A stretch of DNA of 9,644 bases from NCBI GenBank assembly GCA_005805045.1, contig SYNW01000033.1:1-9644 (forward strand), written 5' to 3'. The DNA is from Actinomycetota bacterium (lineage in GTDB: Bacteria; Actinomycetota; Acidimicrobiia; Acidimicrobiales; Ilumatobacteraceae). Positions 1 through 6,140 of the stretch are shown in pieces. The notes under the pieces are model-generated. The model saw only the letters and a list, made by a program, of their open reading frames with translations. It was not told where the DNA came from and did no database searches. A program made the translations under genes and the position numbers. Every line of letters begins with the position of its first letter. Position 1 is the stretch's first letter.

Positions 1-1113
1 GTACTCCCACTGGGTGCCCCTGTCAAAAACTTCGGATCCGGGCACACTGAATGTCGACCCGATGTTTACGACGCCTTCGTTAATTGCTGCGGCGACACTG
101 AAAACTTTTGCTACTGAGCCGGGTTCGTTCGCCTCTACCGCCGCAAAGTTGCCCGACTCGCTCGAGTAACTGCCGTCTTGGTTGATGCGCACATTTGAGA
201 TCGCATAAATTTCGCCGGTCTTTGTGTCCATCACTACCGCGGTACCGCCGCGTGCGCCGAGTCGCTCAACTTGTTGCTTGACGATGCCATCAACTTGAAA
301 CTGAATGATTCGGTCGATGGTCGTAACTAGACGACCACCAGAGACAGTCTCAATTATCTCTCCAGAATTCGCCGCGATTGATTTGCCACTGCTGTTCACT
401 TCGCGCACGATCCGACCATCGACGCCTGTCAACATCTCCTGATATTTCAACTCAAGGCCAGAGATGCCCACGCCGTCAATGTCGGTGCGACCGACCAATG
501 CCAGCAAACCCGAGCTGGTCAGGGCGCGACCCGACTCGCGATAAGAAGAAACACCTTTCAGACCTAGTGCAAGAATCGCCTTGGCTGTGTCTTGATCTGC
601 TTGTCGCGCGATGTAAACAAAACTCGAAGACTTGTTTTGCAATTTGGTCGCCAATTCGGCTTCGGCTTGAGCATCGAGTTGCAAAATACCTGCGACTACG
701 CGGGCTACACCAAGCGGATCAGTCACCTTTCTCGGGTCAGCAAACACCGTGCGCGTCGGCACCGGTAACGCCAGCTCTCGGCCGTTGCGGTCGAGAATCG
801 ATCCACGTTCGGCGCGCAACGTCTGAACGCGCGTGCGCTGAGAGACGCTCGCCTCGCGATAACGATCTGCCCAAAGTGTTTGCAACAACGCGACCCGAAT
901 GCCGAGCAACGACAAAAGAATCGCGACCAGAACGAACATCTTGACGATGCGCGGGCGCATTTCTCTTTCTTTTCCCCGTAAACCAATCGTGAAATAATCC
1001 TTGACTTTGAAAGTCATCGAAGCTGCCTGATATGAAATTTCCGATTCGCGCCGATGGTCGGCATCGATCCGACTTGATCGCTTGCCACGATTGGCCCCTG
1101 CGATTGTGCTCAT
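1..1113 (-). CDS. ftsI: Class B penicillin-binding protein FtsI/PBP3, 5' part (C-terminal half beyond window)
   Basis: Septal peptidoglycan transpeptidase, inner-membrane anchored with the catalytic domain outside; it cross-links new wall at the division site together with FtsW and FtsL/FtsB. The window holds 371 residues. They comprise a basic cytoplasmic tail (1 to about 56), one membrane helix (about 57-78), the class B dimerisation-domain motif RGSILDRNG at 103-111, and the transpeptidase SxxK box as S333-V-A-K336 within EPGSVAK. The KTG and SxN motifs lie outside the window. I chose the ATG at 1113 because it overlaps the upstream ftsL-like stop as ATGA and the frame is open throughout. 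An ATG at 960 with a purine-rich leader (GGGGAAAAGAAAGAG), or one at 1017, would give a protein with a short tail. The family call is firm; FtsI rather than another class B enzyme rests on its dcw position. Confidence 0.93.
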   Translation of the reverse strand, partial: MSTIAGANRGKRSSRIDADHRRESEISYQAASMTFKVKDYFTIGLRGKEREMRPRIVKMFVLVAILLSLLGIRVALLQTLWADRYREASVSQRTRVQTLRAERGSILDRNGRELALPVPTRTVFADPRKVTDPLGVARVVAGILQLDAQAEAELATKLQNKSSSFVYIARQADQDTAKAILALGLKGVSSYRESGRALTSSGLLALVGRTDIDGVGISGLELKYQEMLTGVDGRIVREVNSSGKSIAANSGEIIETVSGGRLVTTIDRIIQFQVDGIVKQQVERLGARGGTAVVMDTKTGEIYAISNVRINQDGSYSSESGNFAAVEANEPGSVAKVFSVAAAINEGVVNIGSTFSVPGSEVFDRGTQWEY

Positions 1114-1625
1114 GGCGACACGCCCGTCAGCGTTTGCGAAGCCAAGTCTTCGAGCATTGGCGGTTGAGAAAGTTCTTTGTCCATTGCTCCGGTGGCTGCC
1201 AAAACACTGGCGACGACATCTGCAGGAATTTCCGTGAATTGAGCGGAAACGCCCTGAGACATGCTCAACATCATCGCTTGCTCACGCAAATAGTCGGGGG
1301 CTCGAAGTTCGGCACGCTGTTGACGAAGCTCGTCGTAATGGAACCGTGCGAGACGAACGTCAGTCGTAACTTTGTCCAGACGCAATTGCTGTTCGGCGAT
1401 CACGGTCTGAAACATGACGACGAGAATTAAAACTGTCGTGACGACAATAATCGTGAGCGTGGGCAGAGAGTATCTTCGGTTTTTTACCGGTTGAACAACA
1501 TACAGTGGCGGTCGAATGCCTCGCGTGCGCTCGGGTGACTGACGCTGACGAGTTGGTGCGACCACCGAGCCGGCTGGTCGGCGACGACGCACCGGTGCAG
1601 GACGTGCCGCAAGCGCTACGGACAT
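1110..1625 (-). CDS. ftsL: FtsL-like bitopic cell-division protein
   Basis: Small single-pass membrane protein expected to join FtsB/FtsQ and activate the FtsW-FtsI septal synthase. Of 171 residues, the first 50 or so are a basic, proline-rich cytoplasmic region. One membrane helix follows at about 55-74, then a heptad-like segment at about 77-108 that would form the periplasmic coiled coil. The stretch from ELRAPDYLREQA to about 130 resembles the 'sPerIeerAr-LGm' end of FtsL/FtsB proteins. The C-terminal 40 residues are low in recognisable features. Sequence identity in this family is poor, so the assignment rests on topology and on the invariant slot between rsmH and ftsI. The ATG directly abuts the rsmH stop (TAG-ATG, no gap), with GGCGGGAA inside the end of rsmH as a possible ribosome binding site. 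Its stop overlaps the ftsI start. Confidence 0.82.
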   Translation of the reverse strand: MSVALAARPAPVRRRRPAGSVVAPTRQRQSPERTRGIRPPLYVVQPVKNRRYSLPTLTIIVVTTVLILVVMFQTVIAEQQLRLDKVTTDVRLARFHYDELRQQRAELRAPDYLREQAMMLSMSQGVSAQFTEIPADVVASVLAATGAMDKELSQPPMLEDLASQTLTGVSP

Positions 1626-2606
1626 CTAATTTCCCGCCTCAACGAGCGTCTTTTCAATCACGCGCAGGCGCGCAGATTTGGCACGACGATTCAATGTCTG
1701 CTCTTTGCTGGACGGATACTTTGGCATTCGTACGCGACGAGTGTGACGCACACCAGACTGCGATTCATGCACAAACGGCGAAGGTGTATTGATTTCATTT
1801 GCATCTCGCTGCGAATCAGCAAAGACTCTCTTGACGATGCGGTTCTCGCCTGAGTGATATGACAAAACTGCGACCCGCCCGCCGGAAGTCGTGGCATCAA
1901 TGGCGGCCCGAAGTGCGCGCTCAAGAATTTCGAGTTCTTTATTCACTTCGATGCGAATCGCTTGAAAAGTTCGCTTGGCCGGGTGACCCCCGGTGCGTCG
2001 AGCCGGCGCTGGAATCGCAGCCACAATCACCTCGGCTAGATGAATGGTGCCTGATATCGGTCGAGCCGCCGCGATCGCTTTGGCAATGCGACGAGCAAAT
2101 CGTTCGTCGGCATTTTGTGCGATGAGTTGTGAAAGTTCCGACTCGCTATACCTATTGACCACATCGTCAGCACTGAGCTGACCGCGCTGGTCCATGCGCA
2201 TATCTAGTGGTCCGTCGTGTCGATACGAAAACCCACGATCTGCAACATCAAGTTGTGGTGACGAAACGCCCAAATCAAAAAGTGCGCCGGAGATTTGTTT
2301 GAGTGACATTTCCTCAAGGACTTCGTCGAGTGCATCAAAGCGAACATGTCGAAGAGTCAGGCGGCCCTTGAGGCTGGAATCTTGCGCAATCAATTTCTCG
2401 GCATTGACAATTGCATCGGCATCTTGGTCCAAGCCCAGAATCTGCAGATTTGGGTAGGCGTTTAGAATCGCGACGGCGTGTCCACCCAATCCGAATGTTG
2501 CGTCAACAATTACTCCAGAGGGAACTGTGGCGAAGCACTCGACGATTTCGTCGAGCATCACCGGCAGATGCGAACTAACTTGCGAATTTGGGCTCGTCAT
2601 ATTCAT
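1626..2606 (-). CDS. rsmH: 16S rRNA (cytosine-1402-N4)-methyltransferase RsmH (MraW)
   Basis: SAM-dependent methyltransferase that N4-methylates C1402 in the 16S rRNA decoding centre. The 326-residue length is normal for the family. Visible signatures are HLPVMLDEIVE (13-23), SAM motif I VDATFGLGGH (34-43), the acidic loop GLDQDADAI (58-66), the family hallmark FDLGVSSPQLDVADRGFSY (110-128), HPAKRTFQAIRI (208-219) and SYHSGENRIVK (249-259, where SYHSLEDRIVK is usual). The ATG at 2606 is the first start after an in-frame stop; an ATG two codons later is also possible. Neither has a good Shine-Dalgarno sequence, which is notable because a strongly folded leader lies just upstream. It is in the conserved place downstream of mraZ and directly abuts the ftsL-like gene. 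Confidence 0.97.
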   Translation of the reverse strand: MNMTSPNSQVSSHLPVMLDEIVECFATVPSGVIVDATFGLGGHAVAILNAYPNLQILGLDQDADAIVNAEKLIAQDSSLKGRLTLRHVRFDALDEVLEEMSLKQISGALFDLGVSSPQLDVADRGFSYRHDGPLDMRMDQRGQLSADDVVNRYSESELSQLIAQNADERFARRIAKAIAAARPISGTIHLAEVIVAAIPAPARRTGGHPAKRTFQAIRIEVNKELEILERALRAAIDATTSGGRVAVLSYHSGENRIVKRVFADSQRDANEINTPSPFVHESQSGVRHTRRVRMPKYPSSKEQTLNRRAKSARLRVIEKTLVEAGN

Positions 2607-2636
2607 TGCGCAACTTGCGAACCATCACGATTGCTT

Positions 2637-2763
2637 GCCTCGCTTATCAGCAGCCCCCCGGCTAACGGTGCCTCCGGGATTTCTCCCCGGATAGCGAGAT
2701 GGAAAGCGGGCGGAGTTGGGGGCTATCCATCTTGTTAACCGGGAGACTGCTGATAAGCGAAAC
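2637..2763 (-). ncRNA. Structured RNA leader between mraZ and rsmH (candidate mraW-type cis-regulatory RNA)
   Basis: This covers most of the 212-nt gap between mraZ and rsmH. Positions 2637-2666 pair with 2734-2763 in one register to give 30 consecutive pairs, including a perfect 14-bp inverted repeat (2640-2653 with 2747-2760). Five further pairs are G-U when read as minus-strand RNA and would be A-C on the plus strand. Inside are a 7-bp hairpin (2697-2703 with 2726-2732, C-rich loop) and a 6-bp hairpin (2673-2678 with 2686-2691, 7-nt loop), so the whole is a three-way junction. Competing pairings exist (2689-2695 with 2722-2728; 2652-2658 with 2718-2724). An mraW RNA motif is known in actinobacterial rsmH leaders, but I could not confirm its CUUCCCC loop here. 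An RNase III processing site is another possibility. The folding is seen in the sequence; the role is inferred. Confidence 0.65.
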
Positions 2764-2818
2764 TCGTGCAACTTGTGACGGTTGCTGGGGAGTTTGTTGC
2801 TTGGCCCCCTTTCGCTAT

Positions 2819-3232
2819 CTACTCGGTGCCGGCTAGGTCTTGCGTGCCAGAGTCACTGATGCGCTGATGGCGCTGAGGATCCCAGATTTCAACGCGATCA
2901 AATGAGCCGCTGACAATAACTCGCGAATTGAGTTCAAGCCCGGCGTATGCACGAAGTTTTTCATCAACGTTGATCCGCCCCTGCGCATCCACACTGACCT
3001 CAACCATGTTCGAAGCCAGAGCCCGCTGCTCCTTGCGATCCATTTCGCCACGACGAACTTTTTCAATCGCTTCGTTGGCCACTGACAGAAAAGCGTCGAT
3101 CGTCAAAACATCAACGCACTTGTCCCGACCTAGCGCGAGATAGCACTTTGGCTCGAGCCTTGGACGAAAGGCACTTGGCAGGGCGATACGACCTTTTGGG
3201 TCCAACTGCCGCTCATGAGCACCTACAAACAC
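2819..3232 (-). CDS. mraZ: Transcriptional regulator MraZ
   Basis: DNA-binding regulator of the dcw cluster, which binds direct repeats upstream of its own gene as a ring-shaped oligomer. With the chosen start it has 137 residues, typical for the family, made of two SpoVT/AbrB-like halves. The first carries DPKGRIALPSAFR near residues 11-23 and the second carries DAQGRINVDEKLRAYAGL around 83-100. The GTG at 3232 is preferred because family members begin with M-F-x-G just before the HERQLD segment, and because GGAGG lies four bases upstream. A TTG at 3253 in the same frame would add seven residues (GQGGGT-type sequence encoded by the ribosome binding site itself) and is unlikely. It is the first gene of the dcw cluster here and is separated from rsmH by a structured leader. 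Confidence 0.96.
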   Translation of the reverse strand: MFVGAHERQLDPKGRIALPSAFRPRLEPKCYLALGRDKCVDVLTIDAFLSVANEAIEKVRRGEMDRKEQRALASNMVEVSVDAQGRINVDEKLRAYAGLELNSRVIVSGSFDRVEIWDPQRHQRISDSGTQDLAGTE

Positions 3233-3236
3233 TGTT

Positions 3237-3241
3237 CCTCC
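3237..3241 (-). promoter_or_regulatory. Ribosome binding site deciding the mraZ start
   Basis: GGAGG on the minus strand lies four bases before the GTG at 3232. Upstream in-frame TTG (3253) has no such site. The same geometry, GGAGG-N4-GTG, occurs at the DUF3040 gene in this window, which supports reading both as real starts. Confidence 0.7.
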
Positions 3242-3302
3242 GCCTTGTCCCAAAACCCCATTTATGACCAGGTTTCAGAGCTCCCTCTAAGACCCAACAG
3301 AG

Positions 3303-3331
3303 AGACTATCCCCACTAACCCCCACTGTCAA
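3303..3331 (-). promoter_or_regulatory. Probable mraZ (dcw) promoter
   Basis: On the minus strand a perfect -35 hexamer TTGACA (3331-3326) is followed after exactly 17 bases by TAGTCT (3308-3303), which fits the actinobacterial TANNNT -10 pattern. Transcription would start near 3296 and leave a leader of roughly 60 nt before the mraZ GTG. Two of the TGGGG repeats fall between the -35 and -10 elements, so a protein bound there would block RNA polymerase. Confidence 0.7.
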
Positions 3332-3356
3332 ACACCATTCACCATTTTTCCCCACT
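3310..3356 (-). promoter_or_regulatory. MraZ operator: 10-bp-phased TGGGG direct repeats
   Basis: Read on the minus strand, AGTGGGG occurs at 3356-3350, 3326-3320 and 3316-3310. The starts are separated by 30 and 10 bp, all multiples of ten. The intermediate phases hold a near match (TGGTG, 3344-3340) and a degenerate one (TGTTT, 3334-3330). This equals TGGGN repeats with 5-nt spacers, the site described for MraZ in E. coli and similar to those in other bacteria. The ladder straddles the TTGACA/TAGTCT promoter, so repression of mraZ and the downstream cluster by MraZ is the simplest reading. Confidence 0.75.
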
Positions 3357-3370
3357 ATTTGGGATATTTT

Positions 3371-3408
3371 TAGGCGCATGGTTTAGCAGCCGCGCTTAAA
3401 TTCGCCTA
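3371..3408 (-). other. Imperfect hairpin between the lipoate-ligase-like gene and mraZ
   Basis: TAGGCG (3371-3376) and CGCCTA (3403-3408) are inverted, and a weaker inner pair (TTTAGC at 3382-3387 with GCTTAAA at 3394-3400, one bulge) sits inside. On the minus strand the stem lies 20 nt past the stop of the lipoate-ligase-like gene. It is followed by AAAATAT rather than a run of T, so it is not a convincing intrinsic terminator. Beyond this and the mraZ promoter with its operator I see nothing else in the 3254-3428 gap. Confidence 0.3.
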
Positions 3409-3428
3409 GGACTAGACAGCTATTGGGT

Positions 3429-4121
3429 CTAAAGCGCCATTGCGAGTTCAACCAGCGCTTGAGCAATCTGGTTCAACCCGGAAGACTCGGCAACATCTAT
3501 CTTCGAGATTTCGCCATTACGCGCGATGACTGAATCGGCACTACGGTCATCGACTTTGTCGAGCAGCAAATATTTTCGATACGCCTCGGGCGACCACTGA
3601 CGATGTACGACGCATTGAAAGCGCGCCATCTCACGGGTCCGTCGTTGAGAAATGCCCACGAGTTTTTTGCCGTGCAGTGTCACCTCGCCAGGACCAACGC
3701 CAGCGAAACAAATCAAGTCCGAGATCTTTTCACGCTCCATACCCCCACGATTAACCCTCAATTGATCCCGGTCGGCAATTTCGCATGCAGCCAGGGCGTC
3801 AGCCCATAAGTCGCCGACCCACCACATAGCTTGACCCACGTCGTCTTTCCATAAGTCGTCGTCTGCAGTGATTACGAAGTCAATCCACAAATGCTGATCG
3901 GCCTCCAAGAAAACGGCACCCCCGCCACTTCGTCGACGAACGACCGAAACTTGATCGGTTTGGCACGCCTGATGATCGACGACTGCAAAATCTTGTTTTG
4001 AGCCCAAGACCATCGCCGACCGATCTATAGATGCCCGCCATATTGCACGTTCGGCGGGCAATTCACGACCATGCACCGACTCGGCTGAATCGCACAAATG
4101 GTTGAATCGCCATTCGCTCAT
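3429..4121 (-). CDS. Lipoate/biotin protein ligase family protein (LplA/LipM-like)
   Basis: Member of the biotin/lipoate A/B ligase fold (BPL_LplA_LipB), enzymes that attach lipoate, octanoate or biotin to a lysine of carrier proteins such as E2 subunits or GcvH. Its 230 residues cover only the catalytic domain, shorter than E. coli LplA, which has an extra C-terminal domain. Visible motifs are VRRRSGGGAVF (61-71), the family's substrate/AMP loop, and GEVTLHGKKLVGISQRRTR (145-163), where the conserved lysine that contacts the acyl-adenylate would lie. The ATG at 4121 has only a weak ribosome binding site; a 43-nt gap separates it from HNH upstream. The substrate cannot be told: a lipoate ligase, an octanoyltransferase and, less likely, a biotin ligase are all possible. 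Neighbouring genes give no lipoylated partner. Confidence 0.82.
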   Translation of the reverse strand: MSEWRFNHLCDSAESVHGRELPAERAIWRASIDRSAMVLGSKQDFAVVDHQACQTDQVSVVRRRSGGGAVFLEADQHLWIDFVITADDDLWKDDVGQAMWWVGDLWADALAACEIADRDQLRVNRGGMEREKISDLICFAGVGPGEVTLHGKKLVGISQRRTREMARFQCVVHRQWSPEAYRKYLLLDKVDDRSADSVIARNGEISKIDVAESSGLNQIAQALVELAMAL

Positions 4122-4164
4122 AAAATTGCACCGATCACCCTAAGACTCGCAAATAAATCGGAGA

Positions 4165-4662
4165 TTACGAAGCAAACGCCAGATATTGCTTCCACTCTTC
4201 TGGCACGCGACCAACAGACACGCTGACCCAAGCAAGTTCGCGAGGCGTGTGCGGCAAGTTTGCAAGTGACATTCCGGCTTCTTGGGGTGTGCGGTCGCGT
4301 TTTTTTAAATTGCAACCCCGACATGCGGCGGTGACATTTTCCCAAACGTGCATACCGCCACGCGAGCGAGGCATCACATGGTCGATGCTGTCGGCATGGG
4401 CGCCACAATACTGACAACGATGATTGTCACGGGCGAAAATTGCCCGTCGCGACATAGCGGTGCGCCGATGATACGGCACCTTGACCACGTAGCGCAGCCT
4501 GATTACCAGTGGTCCCGGCATGACGAATGTTTCCGCATGAATTTGGGTGCCGTCTTCCTCGACGATTTCGGCTTTGTCCGAGAGCACGAGACAAATTGCA
4601 CGACGTGCGGGCACGATCGACAGTGGCTCAAATGTCGCGTTGAGCACCAGTGCGCTTCTCAT
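4165..4662 (-). CDS. HNH endonuclease family protein
   Basis: 165-residue protein with a zinc-stapled HNH nuclease domain. From the chosen start, the CxxC pairs are C83/C86 and C114/C117. The His-Asn core appears as D94-H95 (SIDHVMPRSRGG) and N109 (WENV), with N118 in the last position of the motif. The N-terminal 65 residues begin SALVLNATFEPLSIV, as in a widespread family of stand-alone bacterial HNH proteins. I chose the ATG at 4662 because it overlaps the previous gene's stop as ATGA and AAGAGA lies upstream. A TTG at 4680 would add six residues. Nothing in the neighbourhood (no methylase, no toxin delivery or phage terminase genes) indicates restriction or packaging; a repair or housekeeping nuclease role is a guess. 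The native substrate is unknown. Confidence 0.88.
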   Translation of the reverse strand: MRSALVLNATFEPLSIVPARRAICLVLSDKAEIVEEDGTQIHAETFVMPGPLVIRLRYVVKVPYHRRTAMSRRAIFARDNHRCQYCGAHADSIDHVMPRSRGGMHVWENVTAACRGCNLKKRDRTPQEAGMSLANLPHTPRELAWVSVSVGRVPEEWKQYLAFAS

Positions 4663-4916
4663 CGAAAATCTCTTAACCAATATAAGTAGCTCAAGACATC
4701 TTTAATTTCGATCGGCGCCGAGTGGCCACCATATTGGGTTTGAGCCCTGAATCTGATGTATTTTTTGCTGGGGATCGGCAAGAACGGTGCTCGCGCCCAC
4801 CACTTGGACGGCGCGAGTCGAAATATTTGCGCAACCGCCACAAACCACAAGCGCGGCCGCACCGTTACGGCCAAAACTATCGACGCACCCGAAAGCATGG
4901 TCGATACGGACGCCAT
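4659..4916 (-). CDS. Small conserved-looking protein of unknown function (85 aa)
   Basis: I do not recognise a named family. The gene lies three bases after the acyl-CoA dehydrogenase stop and ends in an ATGA overlap with the HNH start, so it fills the gap exactly and is very likely translated. The protein has a mildly hydrophobic N-terminal third (about residues 6-32), then a basic, tryptophan-rich middle (LAPSKWWARAPFLPIP around 33-50) and a motif YIRFRAQTQYGG near 53-64. It ends with a charged, aromatic segment (DVLSYLYWLRDFR). It resembles short hypothetical proteins I have seen beside acyl-CoA dehydrogenase genes in related actinobacteria, but that is memory rather than a search. The ATG at 4916 is preceded by an in-frame TTG at 4919. 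It may be membrane-associated; no function is proposed. Confidence 0.72.
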   Translation of the reverse strand: MASVSTMLSGASIVLAVTVRPRLWFVAVAQIFRLAPSKWWARAPFLPIPSKKYIRFRAQTQYGGHSAPIEIKDVLSYLYWLRDFR

Positions 4917-4919
4917 CAA

Positions 4920-6140
4920 CTAATTGGGTTTCGGCTCTTTAGGCAAACCGAGCACCATCTCGCCAATTATATTTCGCTGAACTTGCGATGATCCTGCATA
5001 AATTGTTCCTGCGCGAGCGTTCAAGAATGTCATCGCCCAACTCATCGAACTATTTTTGGCTCCAGATTCATCGGTCTGAAAAGTTGTCATCGGTTTACGC
5101 CCTACGGGCACCAAACCGTCCACGCCGAGAATGTCCATCGCCAACTCGGTTACGACTTTGTGATATTCGCTCCAATAAAGTTTCGAAATTGCTCCATCTG
5201 GTCCGGGATGATGACCCGCAACAAATTTTGTCAGAGTTCTCAGCCCCAAATACTTCATGATCTGAACTTTTCCGTAGCAATCACTCAAGCGTTGACGAAT
5301 GCGCGGGTCATCGGCGAGACCACGCTCTTGCGCCAAAGCGATCAGCCGCTCGATTTCGGCCTGATATTTGATCGAAAGCGTCGCTGCTGCTTCGCCACGC
5401 TCATAGCCGAGCAGAGACATTGCGACCGCCCAGCCGTTGTTCAACCCACCAACGACATTGTCTTTCGCGCAGGTCACATCTGTATAAAAAACTTCGTTGA
5501 ATTCGCTTTCGCCCGAGAGCATCTTGATCGGACGCACTTCGATACCGGGCTGACGCATGTCGACCAACAAAAAAGAAATACCTTTGTGCTTTGGTGCATC
5601 GGGATTCGTTCGGGCGAGGGTGAAAATGTGGGTCGCATATTGACCCGCCGAAGTCCAAATTTTTTGTCCATTCAAAATGAATTGATCACCGTCAAGCGTC
5701 GCCTTCAATCCGACATTGCCAAGATCTGACCCGGCATTAGGTTCGCTGTAACCCTGACACCACACATCTTGTCCAGCAATAATTCTGGGCAAATAATGAC
5801 GCTTCTGCTCGTCTGTCCCCCAGATCAACAAAGTGTTGCCCAGCATCTGGATGCCAAAAGTGTCGTTGAATGAACCGGTCGGCACACCTGCCCGAGCAAA
5901 CTCTTCGGCAACAATTACTTGCTCTAGCGCTGAAAGCCCGCCACCGCCATATTCGACCGGCCAACTCGGTGCGAGATACGGACTCGCAGCGAGAATTCCA
6001 CGCCAGTGATCCACGAACTCTTCGACTTCTTTGCCTTCCATCGAACCAATGCCTCGCCAATTAGCAGGAAGTTTTTCGGCCAAGAAGGCTTGAACCTTCT
6101 CGCGATATTCTTCGGCCTGCGGTTCATAGACGGGTCTCAT
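4920..6140 (-). CDS. Acyl-CoA dehydrogenase (FadE-like)
   Basis: FAD-dependent enzyme expected to introduce the alpha-beta double bond into an acyl-CoA, passing electrons to electron-transferring flavoprotein. The 406 residues are full length. The N-terminal helical domain is followed by the flavin-contact signature QGYSEPNAGSDL (129-140) and NGQKIWTSAGQ (157-167), and the C-terminal domain ends in ARAGTIYAGSSQVQRNIIGE (375-394) and MVLGLP. The glutamate used as base by medium-chain enzymes (YEGT) is alanine here, A382. The likely base is E247 in GYERG, the alternative position used by isovaleryl-CoA dehydrogenase and, as I recall, by mycobacterial FadE26-type steroid side-chain enzymes. The chain or side-chain substrate is unknown. 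Some actinobacterial FadE proteins act as heteromers, and no second FadE is in view. The start overlaps the ROK gene stop (ATGA). Confidence 0.93.
   Translation of the reverse strand: MRPVYEPQAEEYREKVQAFLAEKLPANWRGIGSMEGKEVEEFVDHWRGILAASPYLAPSWPVEYGGGGLSALEQVIVAEEFARAGVPTGSFNDTFGIQMLGNTLLIWGTDEQKRHYLPRIIAGQDVWCQGYSEPNAGSDLGNVGLKATLDGDQFILNGQKIWTSAGQYATHIFTLARTNPDAPKHKGISFLLVDMRQPGIEVRPIKMLSGESEFNEVFYTDVTCAKDNVVGGLNNGWAVAMSLLGYERGEAAATLSIKYQAEIERLIALAQERGLADDPRIRQRLSDCYGKVQIMKYLGLRTLTKFVAGHHPGPDGAISKLYWSEYHKVVTELAMDILGVDGLVPVGRKPMTTFQTDESGAKNSSMSWAMTFLNARAGTIYAGSSQVQRNIIGEMVLGLPKEPKPN

Noticed and set aside
723..986. 87-codon minus-strand frame overlapping the ftsI 5' region
   Set aside because: It is in another frame of the same strand as ftsI, whose translation shows clear PBP motifs; the alternative product is cysteine- and arginine-rich with no features.
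1032..2125. Plus-strand open frames opposite ftsL and rsmH
   Set aside because: They are antisense to genes with strong family signatures and give compositionally odd proteins.
2637..2763. The 14-bp perfect inverted repeat as terminal repeats of a MITE-like element
   Set aside because: No target-site duplication is visible at the ends (TTGCC-side versus AACTC-side), the pairing continues inward for 30 bp, and all imperfect pairs are G-U on the rsmH strand. A structured leader explains this better, though a genome-wide search would be needed to exclude an element.
2628..2771. A minus-strand open frame of about 47 codons beginning at TTG through the rsmH leader
   Set aside because: No ribosome binding site at the TTG, arginine- and proline-rich translation without recognisable features, and the RNA folding already explains the sequence.
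2609..2778. Similar 12-mers flanking the leader structure (CGCAACTTGCGA at 2609-2620 and TGCAACTTGTGA at 2767-2778)
   Set aside because: Ten of twelve bases match, but they lie at unequal distances from the structure and the first is nearly a palindrome in itself; too weak to call a duplication or operator.
3233..3253. TTG at 3253 as the mraZ start
   Set aside because: It would put the GGAGG site inside the coding region and add seven residues not seen at the usual MraZ N-terminus.
3371..3408. Intrinsic terminator after the lipoate-ligase-like gene
   Set aside because: The stem is short with a long imperfect loop and is followed by AAAATAT, not a T run, on the transcribed strand.
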